Positions 48,160-58,789 of a stretch of DNA of 64,000 nt are shown here, piece by piece. Both the position numbers and the translations under genes were made by a program. The stretch lies in the NCBI GenBank assembly GCA_037074705.1, contig CM073590.1:45854395-45918394 (forward strand), in the 5' to 3' direction. The DNA is from Zhengitettix transpicula. Taxonomy: Eukaryota; Arthropoda; Insecta; Orthoptera; Tetrigidae. A model generated the notes under the pieces. It did no database searches. It was not told where the DNA came from and saw only the letters and a program-made list of their open reading frames with translations. Numbering within the stretch: position 1 is the stretch's first letter; each line of letters starts with the position of its first letter.

Positions 48160-48502
48160 TCTGAGGCAAATAGAAGCTCTCGTCCCCTTTCCAGCCGTAA
48201 TCATCTGTAAAACATATGACATACAACAAGACTGAACGGAAAGATTACAACCTACATGCTACATTAACATTCTAAAATATTCGTCCGCAGTATGTGACAA
48301 TTTCCCACTGATCTACTCTATCAATTGACTTTTATTGCACTACAATTCATAAATTGATAAAGTACGTCACCAGGTAATTATTTTAGAATGCTAATGTAGC
48401 ACGTAGGTTGTAATCTTTTCTTTCAATCTTGTTGAATGCCGTATGATGTTTTTACAGATGATTATGGTCAGAAATGGTCCGAAAGCTCCTGTTTGACTCA
48501 GA
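48160..48502. mobile_element. Foldback element, ~118-bp inverted arms
   Basis: Left arm 48160-48277 and right arm 48385-48502 are imperfect reverse complements: TAATCATCTGTAAAA, AAGATTACAACCTAC and ATTCTAAAATA on the left have matching complements on the right. A ~107-bp centre separates them. It is too short to code; probably a non-autonomous inverted-repeat element. Confidence 0.6.
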
Positions 48503-49800
48503 AGTTTAAATCTAATTTTATTGTGAGAATCTTAATATAGGTTTTTTAATTCCAATCGTATTATTTCAAATTTTCTGAATATATTTAAGTTTATATATTC
48601 AGGACTTCTTTTTTAAATAATTTGAAATAAATAAAAAAATTAGAATATTCATTTCATGCGTTAAAATATTTACACCAATTTTCTTTGTTATATATAGAAA
48701 CTGCCGAATGTAAGTAATTAAAACCTTTATTAAAATTATATCAAGTTTAACGCTTGATGAAGAAAAGCCAATAACAGACTATTAAGATTATTTTAATTAA
48801 TTAAATTACACGACGTATTTCAGGCAAAAAAACAGCATTAATGTTAAAACAGATAAAGTACTATCTACAATCCCATATTTTATTAATCTTTAGTTTTTAA
48901 GTAATTTTGTAAAAGTTTGTCTACTTTGTATTTAATCTGTATCGCTCATTTAAATTTTAAATTCTTCCGTTTCTCTACAATAATATACTTATAATGTATA
49001 TATCTCTGCATTTACTGTTTCTCTGTTATCTTTGTCTGAAGAGGGTCCACATAAAGATTGAAACATGTTGTGTAATTTAATTAATTAATCAAATATATTT
49101 AATTGGCTGTTTTTTCATCAAATAAAACCTCGTTCTTCTTGGAACGTGTTAGTGTTATTTAATTTAGTTAGTTTTTAATTCTTTATTGTTTCCAGGAATA
49201 CAAATACCGAATACCGTTATTTACATAGAGCTGTTAGTACATTTTATTTAATTTAAATTAAATGGTAAATTTGAAAATTTTATTTAATATTTCAACAAAG
49301 CAACATTAATTAAATTCATACCAATTTATACGCTTCTAATCAAATTATAATATTTTTACAATTAAATTATACTAGTTAAAACTAAGATATCTGAAGCTGT
49401 AAGGAAATCACTTTCATCAGGGTATAGTGAACATCTAAATGAGAAACAGAGCCTAATCGATTTATTTATACGAGAACAATATGTGTTCCTCAGATGTTCG
49501 TATATCTACAATCATAATTTTCTATCCCTTCACAAGATAGTAATTCACCATGAGCTGTTTTCATGAACAACTTAAAATCGTTTATTATGAAAAAGATAAT
49601 CATAGGAATTTTCGAAGTGTTACTATGTGTTTTAAAAATTTTTTTATCATCCATACTAACAACTGTGTTTTTATGTAATATTTGGATATAAACTAAAAGT
49701 GAATCTACCCGACGTTTTCCTACTTTTCACAATGACTGGCGTATGAAAACAAAAGTACTTCAACAATGTGATTGTGTGAGGTCTTTGCTCTTGAAATTTA
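48503..49800. other. AT-rich gene-free stretch
   Basis: Nothing recognised apart from the hammerhead-like motif at 49036-49068. Confidence 0.35.
49036..49068 (+). other. Hammerhead-core-like motif
   Basis: Exact CTGAAGA (49036-49042), GGTC-loop-GATT as a wobble stem II, and exact GAAAC (49060-49064). Confidence 0.45.
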
Positions 49801-49808
49801 TGTTGCTC

Positions 49809-49846
49809 TATAAATAGCCGCAGCAGCAGGTTTCACTGTCAATATC
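49809..49846 (+). promoter_or_regulatory. Candidate TATA promoter
   Basis: TATAAATA at 49809-49816 with initiator-like TCAAT at 49839 and TATCAG at 49842. A GC-rich island follows (49870-50060) with ACCATGG at about 49952 opening a 24-codon frame, and a possible donor AAAAAGTAAGG near 50080. It could be the promoter of an LTR or a gene whose other exons I cannot see. Confidence 0.3.
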
Positions 49847-50430
49847 AGCAACTTTCTTTTAGCAGGAGAAACATAGCGCTCCCCGTCCGAGGAATCTGCT
49901 ACAACGCTTTCTCAGAACTGGTCAGAGGCGGAGCAGAGGTCAGAAGAAGCTACCATGGCCTCGTGGGAGTCTACGAGAGTTACCGGTGTATGGACAGGCT
50001 TTCGCCTCGGAAATCGCGCATCTACGTGACTTGTGTACTTAAGCCTAAGTGGCGGGTCCTACTCAATACGAAGAATTGAAAAAGTAAGGCATTAAATGAG
50101 TAGCAAGTAATTTTAGTAACACTTCAATCAATCCTTGAACATTTTAAGAGAAACCATTTGACGGGTCCGACACCACTCCTGCTGTATAAATGCACTTGTT
50201 TGAATGAAATTAATTTAGTTTATGTAGGACGTTTTGGTTACAGGCAGTTATTGACGTTGGACGAACTTCAGTTCCTTGGCTTTATTACGAACTGTGACCA
50301 GATTTTAAGTATCTGATCGATTTACACACCATATCCATTTCCAATTGAAGTCCTGAAATTAGGTTGTGAAGAAAGTGTCAGTAATTGGAAGGTGATCTTT
50401 ACAACGGATGGTAGAGGATCAAAGGGAGTC

Positions 50431-50503
50431 GACAAGAATAGCTCAGAGATTAGAACGGTCACGTAATATACGGCGATCTCGGGTTCAATTCCGAGATCCT
50501 GTC
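50431..50503 (+). repeat. tRNA-like sequence (tRNA pseudogene or SINE head)
   Basis: 73 nt with a 7-bp acceptor pairing (GACAAGA with TCCTGTC, one mismatch), an A-box-like TAGCTCAGAGAT and a perfect B box GGTTCAATTCC. The anticodon arm does not fold well and the T-stem has a missing base, so it is not a functional tRNA. A SINE head or decayed tRNA gene fits best. Confidence 0.5.
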
Positions 50504-51779
50504 TATTTTTCTATCCTAATCTGTTAATCAACATATTTTCAATTTAATGATCACAAAATCAAGAGAAAGTTCGTTATAAAGAATTCTTAATTAAACATTT
50601 ACATGTAATTGGCCAAAACAGACAACTAAAAAAAATATTCGTGCAACGTTTCTTCTACCAATTGGTAGAAGTTCTCAAGCACTGAACGTAAACAAATTAA
50701 ATGAGAGGAAATCTGTCAAATAAACGAAAAAAATTAAGGCAAATATATCAGGCACCCTATAGGAGGTCATAGACTTGATTTAGTGCATGTGTCACTTTAA
50801 CATTAACGGTAAAATTATTATTCACTCTAATTCTGATCATTTACGAGATTCTTAGAGTTGTGTTTGGTGATATTATTGTCGTTCTGAACATTTGTATTCT
50901 TCATCAGTGCTGTATTTCAGGGTTTATTGAAGGCTGTAAGTTGAAGATTGTGCAAATACAAAAAACAGGTATACAATGTAAAACGCTCGATTGATCAGCT
51001 GAAAAGTTTCCAATGAAGTACTAGTAAACCATACGTTATAATTAACCGTCAGTATTGGCGGTATACAGCAATTATAAAGGTAACGCAAACACCATTATCG
51101 GTTGCGTGACGCAGGACGTGAACACGCGAAAATATTCTAGATCCAGCAGCCATGTGGCACGAAATAGATAAATAGTCATAAAATTTTTTGCTAAAGTTAG
51201 TTAAGTTTGTAGTTGTTTGGAGTGTATAATGGAGCAGACAAGGAGCGGGAAGCATAATTACTTTTGGAGTTCAGTGTTTTAGTAGGCGTGCAAAGTGGCA
51301 CTTATTTCTTTTCGTAGATAGTAATAAGATTAATACGAGTCGTTAGTCGAGCCAAGGCTTAGAGCATGTCTGAGGCTTCCTTGCGTTCGTATATGTGCAG
51401 TTCAGGTGAGACTGACTAAAAATGTGTTTAGCCTGAGAATCTTTGGTGTTTAATGATATTCTGCTCCTGTTGTGTTGCCTCGCCAACACAGTGTATGGTC
51501 ATTCTGGGCATTGTAGCAGCCAAGCTAACAATGTGTTTGCTGAAGTAGAAATTTGGTGAATATTTAATTCTTGAAAAATACTACTGCCAGATCGTGTTCT
51601 CTCTAGGTAAATTAAAATTGTATATATCTTGATTAATTTTAAAGTTGTGTTTATTGGTTTTCCACATTTTTCCTTGAGAAAGTCTCATGACTTGAGCCGT
51701 AGATTTATTGGTATTGATTTTGCATCACTTGATGTGTACTATAAAGATTATATATCCTGGGTATTAGGGTATTAGGAAG
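50504..51779. other. Gene-free stretch
   Basis: AT-rich with mixed composition at 51060-51420. A hammerhead-like motif lies at 50642-50680. The mariner 5' inverted repeat may start near the right edge but could not be delimited. Confidence 0.35.
50642..50680 (-). other. Hammerhead-core-like motif with strong stem II
   Basis: The minus strand reads CTTGAGAA, then CTTCTACC-AATT-GGTAGAAG (perfect 8-bp stem), then AAACGTTG. The same CTTGAG variant occurs in the element at 36994. Confidence 0.45.
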
Positions 51780-51913
51780 GCAGGTAATTTTTTTCCTAGG
51801 TTGGTAGGACTGTCTATAATATTTGCCAAGCGACTGTTTGTTAAAAGGTTTAATTATCTCCGAGTTACACGTGTTTTTGTAAACAACCAAAAGTGAATTT
51901 TTCGATTTTTGCA

Positions 51914-52942
51914 ATGGGTGATTTATTTGAGCAAAGAACTTGCATCAAATTTTGTTGTCGGAACGAATATTCTTGTGCGGAAACGTAGAAAATGTTTAGA
52001 AAGGCCTTTGGTGATCAAACTATGGCACAAAATAAGGTTTATAAGTGGTACAACGAGTTCAAAGAGGGCCGAGAACTCGTAGAAGACGAACCGCGGTCTG
52101 GACGACCATCAACGTCTACCGACGAGGGCCACGTCCAAAAAATCAAAGATTTGGTGCTTGAAAATCGTCGATGGACAATTAGAGATCTCGCTGATAGTGG
52201 TGGAATATCATTTGGCTTAGCCCAAACCATTTTGAAGAATGTTTTGTGTCACAAACGCTTCAAGTCTCAATTGGTGCCAAAATCGCTCAATTCTTTGGAA
52301 AAAAAGCGTCGCGTTGATGTGTGTGAAACTTTGCTGTCTGACTATCAGGACCACTTGAAATGCATCATTACTGGAGACGAGACTTGGATTTATGACCCTG
52401 AAACCACCGACCAATCCAGCGAATATCGTGAAAAAGGTGAAGCAAGACTGAAAATCATGTTGACAGTTTTCTTTGATTATCGTGGTGTGGTGCACTATGA
52501 ATTCCTTCCGCCGGGCCAAACTGTCAACAAAGAATATTATTTGAGCGTTATGCGTCGTTTGCGTGAAGCTATTCGTGTGAAACGGCCGGAATTAAGGGCG
52601 AACAACTCTTGGTTCCTTCATCGCGATAATGCACCATGTCATACTGCATTGTTTCTTAGCGACTTTTTTGCCAAAAACTCGACTCATATCGTTCCGCAAC
52701 CACCGTATTCGCCTGATTTGGCTCCGTGCGACTTCTGGCTATTCAGCAAACTCAAAAGGCCAATGCGGGGACGCCGTTTTGACACGATTGAGAAGATAAA
52801 AACCTAATCGAAGAAGGTCTTGAAGGCTATACCTGAAAAAGACTATTCCGACTGTTTCGAGGCCTGGAAAAAGCGTTGGAAAAAGTGCGTTTTATCGGAC
52901 TGGGATTACTTTGAAGGGGATGAAATTGATTTGGAAGAATAA
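51914..52942 (+). pseudogene. Mariner transposase, nearly intact (two nonsense codons)
   Basis: DNA transposase that cuts and pastes a mariner element at TA sites. From ATG at 51914 (MGDLFEQRTCIKFC) the frame stays in register for 342 codons to TAA at 52940, the usual mariner length (~340-350), with no frameshift. Two in-frame stops break it: TAG at codon 25 (51986) and TAA at codon 298 (52805). The catalytic triad of the D,D34D type is present: TGDETW, HRDNAPCH, and the Asp of PYSPDLAPCDFW, with exactly 34 residues between the second and third Asp. The N-terminal helix-turn-helix region and the WYNEFKEGRE..RSGRPSTS linker are typical. Inverted terminal repeats could not be delimited; a (TA)n array begins 50 bp after the stop. 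Inactive but young. Confidence 0.92.
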
Positions 52943-52991
52943 ATAAAGAATTTATATTTTATAAATAAATTCACCTTACTTTTTGTTCACA

Positions 52992-52993
<2 letters not shown>

Positions 52994-53034
<41 letters not shown>
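52994..53034. repeat. (TA)n microsatellite between mariner and LTR
   Basis: TA array beginning ~50 bp after the mariner stop codon and ending at TGTAGAGG of the LTR-like repeat. Confidence 0.9.
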
Positions 53035-53037
<3 letters not shown>

Positions 53038-53998
53038 AGAGGTCACCAATGTGTAAGGTTTTTTTTAATAATTCTTCTTTAATATTATTGTCGGTGTAAT
53101 ATTGCGGCTAGAAATAAATAACAGTCAGTGAAGTGTAAGAATGCGGAGACTAGAATGATTTCCAGTCTATTATTGTCGGCAATGTGTGTAATACAGAGAA
53201 CTTTGGCGAGAACGGCAGTCTGGTTTGGGAGTTAGAACGATGAAGTTCTTATTGAATATGGTTTTGGAGCTACAACCATGAAGTTCATATTGGGTCTGCT
53301 TTGGGCCGGCCGAGAATAATCATAGAAAAATCAGTTCTCGCGAAATGACAAGTAATAAAGGACTGCCCCGATACTAGGGTTGTCCAGAAACGAAATTTCT
53401 AAACATTACAGATTTTCTTCCGCGAGATAAATACTGTGGTCGGATTGGATCCTTAGTAAAAGTAGAAGGTGTATATTCAACTCAGTGGTTTGATTTTGGC
53501 GAAGTGAATCAAAGTTGTGAACAGTGTAATGGCGTGTTGAAATAATTTTTTCTTTAAAAGAAAATAATACTGAAGTGAATAAATAGTATAGTATAGAAGA
53601 AGCTATAATAAACTGGTATGTAAAATCTTCTATTGTAAACATGATATAAATACGAGTACCCTCAAATTTCTTTAAATTCCTGTAAAGTTCACTGGATTTC
53701 AGTTTTATTTAGATTTCTTTCAATATTAATTGTTATTGAAAATTTAATTATTATTATTTAGTAATTCTTTAGATTTAGTTACAATTTGTGCTATTTGCAA
53801 ATTACTATAATTATTAGAGGCCCATAAGCGGCCCTGAAGATTTGAGTTTAATTAAAAGCTGTGGCGTATATTTGAAATATGTACAGAAACTAAATTCAAA
53901 TAGAAATTAGTATTAATCTTCTTTGTTATCTTTAAAAAATGTTATAATTCAAGGGTAAATCCCATAAATTATCTTTTCCTTTTAAATAGTAAATTACA
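53035..53998 (+). repeat. LTR-like repeat family C, longer copy
   Basis: Starts TGTAGAGGTCACC right after the TA array and ends TTACA just before a primer-binding-site-like TTTGGTGCCACCGTG, so it has the TG...CA shape of a retrotransposon LTR (964 bp). The first ~500 bp align with 17229-17850. AGCGGCCCTGAAGAT near 53832 parallels the ACCCTGAGAT block of the D family. No protein-coding region follows; the element is truncated beyond ~54030. Confidence 0.55.
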
Positions 53999-54001
53999 TT
54001 A

Positions 54002-54020
54002 TTTGGTGCCACCGTGATGG
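54002..54020 (+). promoter_or_regulatory. Primer-binding-site-like sequence
   Basis: TTTGGTGCCACCGTGATGG three bases after the LTR-like 3' end; begins TGG as expected for complementarity to a tRNA CCA end. Similar words occur at 6826 and 45848. Confidence 0.4.
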
Positions 54021-54970
54021 TTTAGATTTCATTAAATTTTATTTTATAATATATATATAACATTTTATTTTAAAAAAAGATGAATTAAACTCCAAGAATT
54101 TTTGCGAGAAGCTATATGGGTAATAAATAAACTTAGATTGATCGGTTCTGTTTTTACTCAACTGAGGAAATAATAAATTCGTAAACAGTAAGCTAAAAAG
54201 ATATGGTTCACTATTTATTCCATCATTAAACGCAAATAAAAACACAGATATTTGACAAAACATAAATAATACAGTTGTTAAATGTATGAATTTATATTAA
54301 AATCAGTAAATTGTATACAGAATTGAGAAAATAGGCATTACACTGAATAATGATAATTTTCATACAGTAGTGCAAAAATTTGCTGCATAAATTAAGTAAA
54401 TTAATATTTAAATAAATAAAATAATATTAAATATCCGAATAGATTAAAATATTGTTTCTATTAATAATACAGTTTGTACAAATCACATTAACCTCCACAA
54501 CTTTTCTGGTCAATTCAGATGACAATGAAAGCTCTGTTAAGGTTTTGGAACAGAAAACTAAAGAAAGTAGTCAATTACTTTCTATATACAAGTAACTCTC
54601 TGAATTAGTGAAGGAGTGGTATTCTCAAAATTGAAAGCACTCTAAGTCAAACAAAATTAAAACAAAAATAATCAAACCGTAGGCAACTGCAATTAAAATA
54701 ATCGTACATTCTAGATATCAAAATATGGATAACAAAGAACATTGGCACAAATGTTACAGTATAAATAAGTACTATCGTTTTAGATTTAAGAAAAAGTTTT
54801 TTGAAGTGGCGAGGGTAGACACTACGGTCTGCTAGTATAAACAGTGAAATTCTGAAATAAAGCTTAAATTACCATTATTACCTATTTTGGAACAGTGGGG
54901 GTTATTTGTAAATACTAAACATTAATTTATTAAATTGTATTGATTTTAATGACAATTCAAATATTCGACT
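54021..54970. other. AT-rich gene-free stretch
   Basis: Nothing recognised. Confidence 0.4.
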
Positions 54971-55045
54971 CACACACACACACGTATATATAATTTTTTA
55001 GATTATAGTCGCATCAACTCCTCAGGTCATTAGCGACTTTGTACT
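54971..55045 (-). repeat. Possible LINE 3' tail with terminal hairpin
   Basis: The minus strand reads AAGTCGCTAATGACC ... GATGCGACTATAATC and then runs into a (TATA)/(TG) microsatellite. A conserved 3' hairpin (AGTCGC / GCGACT) followed by simple repeats is typical of CR1/RTE-like LINE ends. No coding part is attached. Confidence 0.4.
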
Positions 55046-55780
55046 ATATTGAATTTATTTGTTGGGGAAATAACGAGTATATATATTGTGACATAATAAA
55101 ATTTAATTTTTATTTTAGAGCTGAAATGTTTTACTATGGAAGATTAGTAAATTGTGGAATTCCATTTATCAAATGACTTTTCTTAGTAGCTTAAGGTCTC
55201 GTTGGTTCTAGATGGGAACTTTATTCGACTGTTCTCTGTGCTGGGTGTCCAGCCTATTGACATTGCAGACTACTAATACGTTCAATTAAGTCTGCTATTT
55301 CTCAACAAGTTATTCCTCATGCGTTCTGTTCCAATCTTCCACAACATGGTCTTTCCATTTAAAGGGTCATGGGCATTATTAAAATACTTGCCTATACATA
55401 TCCAGTGACATATTTCCGCGTATGTATTTCTACTTTGTATCTTTTAAAACATAATTGATAATTGTGAAGTATATACAACAGACATCACCCCATCTTTACA
55501 CTATGTAGAGTAAGGTTGTGCATGTATCTGGTGTATGTATATGTAACTGTTTGACTAAACAATTATGCCGTAAGGGACAATTGTGAGTCAGGAAGAGCTT
55601 GCCAGATGCCTAGAAGTGCCACGCCACGTTCATAATGCGTAAACACATTCTACTGTAGGCGAACAAACAATAGGAGCACACGTACCGCTGTCACGGTGCA
55701 CGCGTGTACGCACTTGCGTAGCCAAGCGGAGACCGAGACCGGAAACCAGCTTGCATAACCAGTGCTAAGGTGGACAGTTG
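55046..55780. other. Gene-free stretch
   Basis: AT-rich to 55590, then GC-richer to 55780. Nothing recognised. Confidence 0.35.
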
Positions 55781-56619
55781 ATGCAATTCTACCTGGAAGG
55801 AGTCAATATCCGGCTTTCCCATTTACTTATTATGTAAGATAACACCTAAGTAAATGTTTAATGACAAATTAAAATTAAAAATTGGTCTCCGAATTTATAA
55901 CTGTAGTTTGTTTCAAAAAAACAATGATATATTAATTTTTCTCGATTATTTCAGACTTGAAAAACATAATGTGTAAAAGTTTATCAACACCTAAAACTTC
56001 CGTAACTCATAAAGTTCAGCACTTTATTGTGTACACAAATCTTAGAGCTCCAGGGGGAAAATATGAAGCATCTCTATTAAATTTAAAATCAACAACTTAA
56101 AGTTTCTATTATTGCCAATTATTAATAAAACCAATTTAGTATTCTATACTTCTTTATTGTCAATCAAAGAAACATATCAGGAGATTTTGGCCCAATTAGC
56201 CATCCTCATCTGCTTCATTCACACATATCCTTACACATATATTTTCCTTCAATCGGAACTCTTCCTATATTTTACAAAACTCGTTCCAGTATTCAGCTTA
56301 TAAGAAGTATAAGGCGAATACTGGAACGAGTATGATGCTTTGGTTTTATTAATAATTGACAATAATAGAACGTTAAAGTTGTTGATTTTAAATTTAATAG
56401 AGATACTTAATATTTTTCCCCGGAGCTCTAAGATTCACAATAAAATGAAGTTCTGAACTTTATGAGTTACGGAAGTTTTTTTCAAGCAAACTACGGTTAG
56501 AAATTCGGAGTCCCATTTTTAATTTTAATTTGTCATTAGAAATTTACTTAGGTGTTATCTTACATAATGATAAGTAAATAGGAAAGCCGGATACTGACTC
56601 CTTCAAGGTAGAATTGCAT
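55781..56619. mobile_element. 839-bp imperfect palindrome (foldback)
   Basis: The outer ends ATGCAATTCTACCT (55781) and AGGTAGAATTGCAT (ends 56619) pair, and the pairing continues through TCCGGCTTTCC, ATTTACTTA, TGTAAGATAACACCTAAGTA, TGACAAATTAAAATTAAAAA and CCGAATTT on the left with their complements on the right (56487-56619). A second paired segment (55995-56145 with 56345-56480) and a perfect 16-bp central pair (56279-56294 with 56316-56331) follow. The left arm has ~80- and ~130-bp extra pieces. No coding frame. It is either a foldback element or a duplicated inverted pair. Confidence 0.7.
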
Positions 56620-57767
56620 AAATTATCGAATTTCCTTCACAAGTCCAGTTAATCTACTGTGAAACTTGCTGTAGGAGACATATCCTCTAACACTGCTGCA
56701 GGTAATCTGTTTCAATCGTTCTCTTTTTCTTATTAAAATTTTATTCTCAGTCACATTAACAACTAGGTTTTAATCAACTATTCAGTTACATTATATTTGT
56801 ATTACATATGATTTATAAGATTACATAATTTCTAAATGTCCGTGTAATAATTTATAATGTTTGAGTCGTACGATGTTGATTCTGAGACTTTGTAGAGTTC
56901 TTTTTCTCCCAGGATATATTTTCTCTATTGTTCGAATAATTTGCAGTCTTGGATAATGTTGTTTGTTGATCTTTTCATAAGTCACATATCGGTGGAAGCC
57001 TCTCATCCAAAATATAACATTGTATGTCCAGATATAATTCTTGTGACGATTATTTTACTCCCTTCGATTTAGTTGGTTTTTTGTTCAGACACAATATCAA
57101 TATTCATAATTGAATGAATTAGGAACTGTTGGTTGGATTCAGAGTTCAGAATTCTGATATGTCATTTTTGAGAAGAGGATTATAGTATATTAATGCTTAA
57201 ACAGCCTATTTATAAGATAAGTTATCTCGTCTTTCTTCTAGAGATGTTTCTTGTACAGCAATAAGAATACTGCCAATCGGCATAGTACGAAAGCAGCTTG
57301 TGCCGATTTTAAGTGCCAGTCTCTTATTGTTTTATTTATAGGTGAACATTTACCTACATACTATTTACTGGTATATACATGTTTATGACCTCCTCTCCAA
57401 ATATACATGGGTTTTTCTAACTAATTTCAAACGTCTTTCCACGCTTTGATTCTCATGAAGATTTTAATACAGCGCAAACTCTGCCTTGCCAACGTATTCC
57501 GCCAAATAAGAAAAATATTCCAGCATTTATATTGTTTTAGTACATAAAGCTTCGCGGAGGATGGAAAACTAAAATGTGTTTTAATCATGTTCCCCAAACG
57601 TTTTTGGTACATGAAGCACATTTCAATAATTCTAATTACTGTCTCCTGTTCTCCAATGTTAACATAATCCGTCTAAAAATGTTTTTCTCTCAACTCTTGG
57701 TGTAAAATTTCGTGGAATAAATACAGTTTCTGGTCTTGAATTTAGCAAAGTAGAAAAGAAAGTCTGC
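56620..57767. other. AT-rich gene-free stretch
   Basis: Short minus-strand frames (56821-57006, 57427-57621) carry no motif. Confidence 0.35.
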
Positions 57768-58290
57768 GAGGGCTATTCTCTCGCAGGCAATACCTTTTAG
57801 GAGACATACGAAGGGGCTACCTTTGGGTATGCCTTTTCCTCTCCGTTTTTGAACTAAGGTTCCCACAAGCCGAGGCACCTCGGCCTGTTCTGAGAGGTTT
57901 ATGTTCCGGGGTCACAGACCTTGGGCATACGGTAAGAGTTGTTCCCTATTCCCATTGGAATAGTCGGCCAGCTGCCTCCTAAACTGGTCGAGGCACGGAG
58001 AAGGGAATGCTGCGTCCCCACAGAAAACTCCTCTCCCGCTATCGGAAGGGCGTGGGACAAGTACCCAGTGCCCGACCTACCTGATGAAGGTTTTTCTAGG
58101 GTTTTCCTGCATTTCTTTAGGCGAATGCCGGGTAGGATCCTTAAAACCATAGCCCGGGGGCCCTAGTTACCCTTGGCTACCTTCCTCCACCCTTCCGCAT
58201 CCCCCCTTTCAAATCCCTTACCTATGCTATAAGAGGGGAGTTGCCACTATGTGGATTACCCTATACATAGCCTGCCTACACACAAAAAAA
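57768..58290 (-). repeat. Repeat A, copy A6 (full length, dimer member)
   Basis: Reverse orientation from the terminal hairpin region (CTCTCGCAGG) to the head (GTGGATTACCCTATACATAG). One of the best-preserved copies. Its head abuts copy A7 through a T/A-rich linker. Confidence 0.85.
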
Positions 58291-58600
58291 AAGTGAGACC
58301 TTGGGCATACGGTAAGAGTAGTCCGCTATTCCTATGGAATAGTCGGCCAGCTGCCTCCTAAAGTGGTCAGGGTACGGCGAGGGGAAAGCTGCGGCCCCAC
58401 AGCAAACCCCTCTCCCGCCATCAGAATGACGTGAGACAAGTACCAAATGCCAAACCTACCTGTTGCAGGTTTTTCTCTGCATCACTTTTAGGCGAATTGC
58501 CGGGTAGGATCCTTAAACCATAACCCGGGGGCCCTAGTTAACCCTTAGCTACCTACCTCTACCTTTCCGCATCCCCCCTTTCACTCCCTTTCCTAAAAGA
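58291..58600 (-). repeat. Repeat A, copy A7 (dimer partner, 3'-truncated)
   Basis: Same orientation as A6, starting at the GACCTTGGGCATACGG block and ending near the AAAGGGAGTGAAAGG block; both ends are missing. Confidence 0.8.
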
Positions 58601-58789
58601 CTGTCTTCACTTTCTTCTTTGAAAATTTAATAAGAAATATTATAACGGGGAAACAGATGCACAATATTATTTAAAACATTACCTATCGCGAACCAAGATT
58701 AGTGTCTTGAGAATTTAACAATAAAAATAATCTAGTTGAGATTGTAAATAAGTCCAGAATAGTAATTTATGAATTACATATATTATATT

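Noticed and set aside
50431..50503. Functional tRNA gene
   Set aside because: Anticodon stem does not pair and the T-stem lacks a base; kept only as a tRNA-like repeat.
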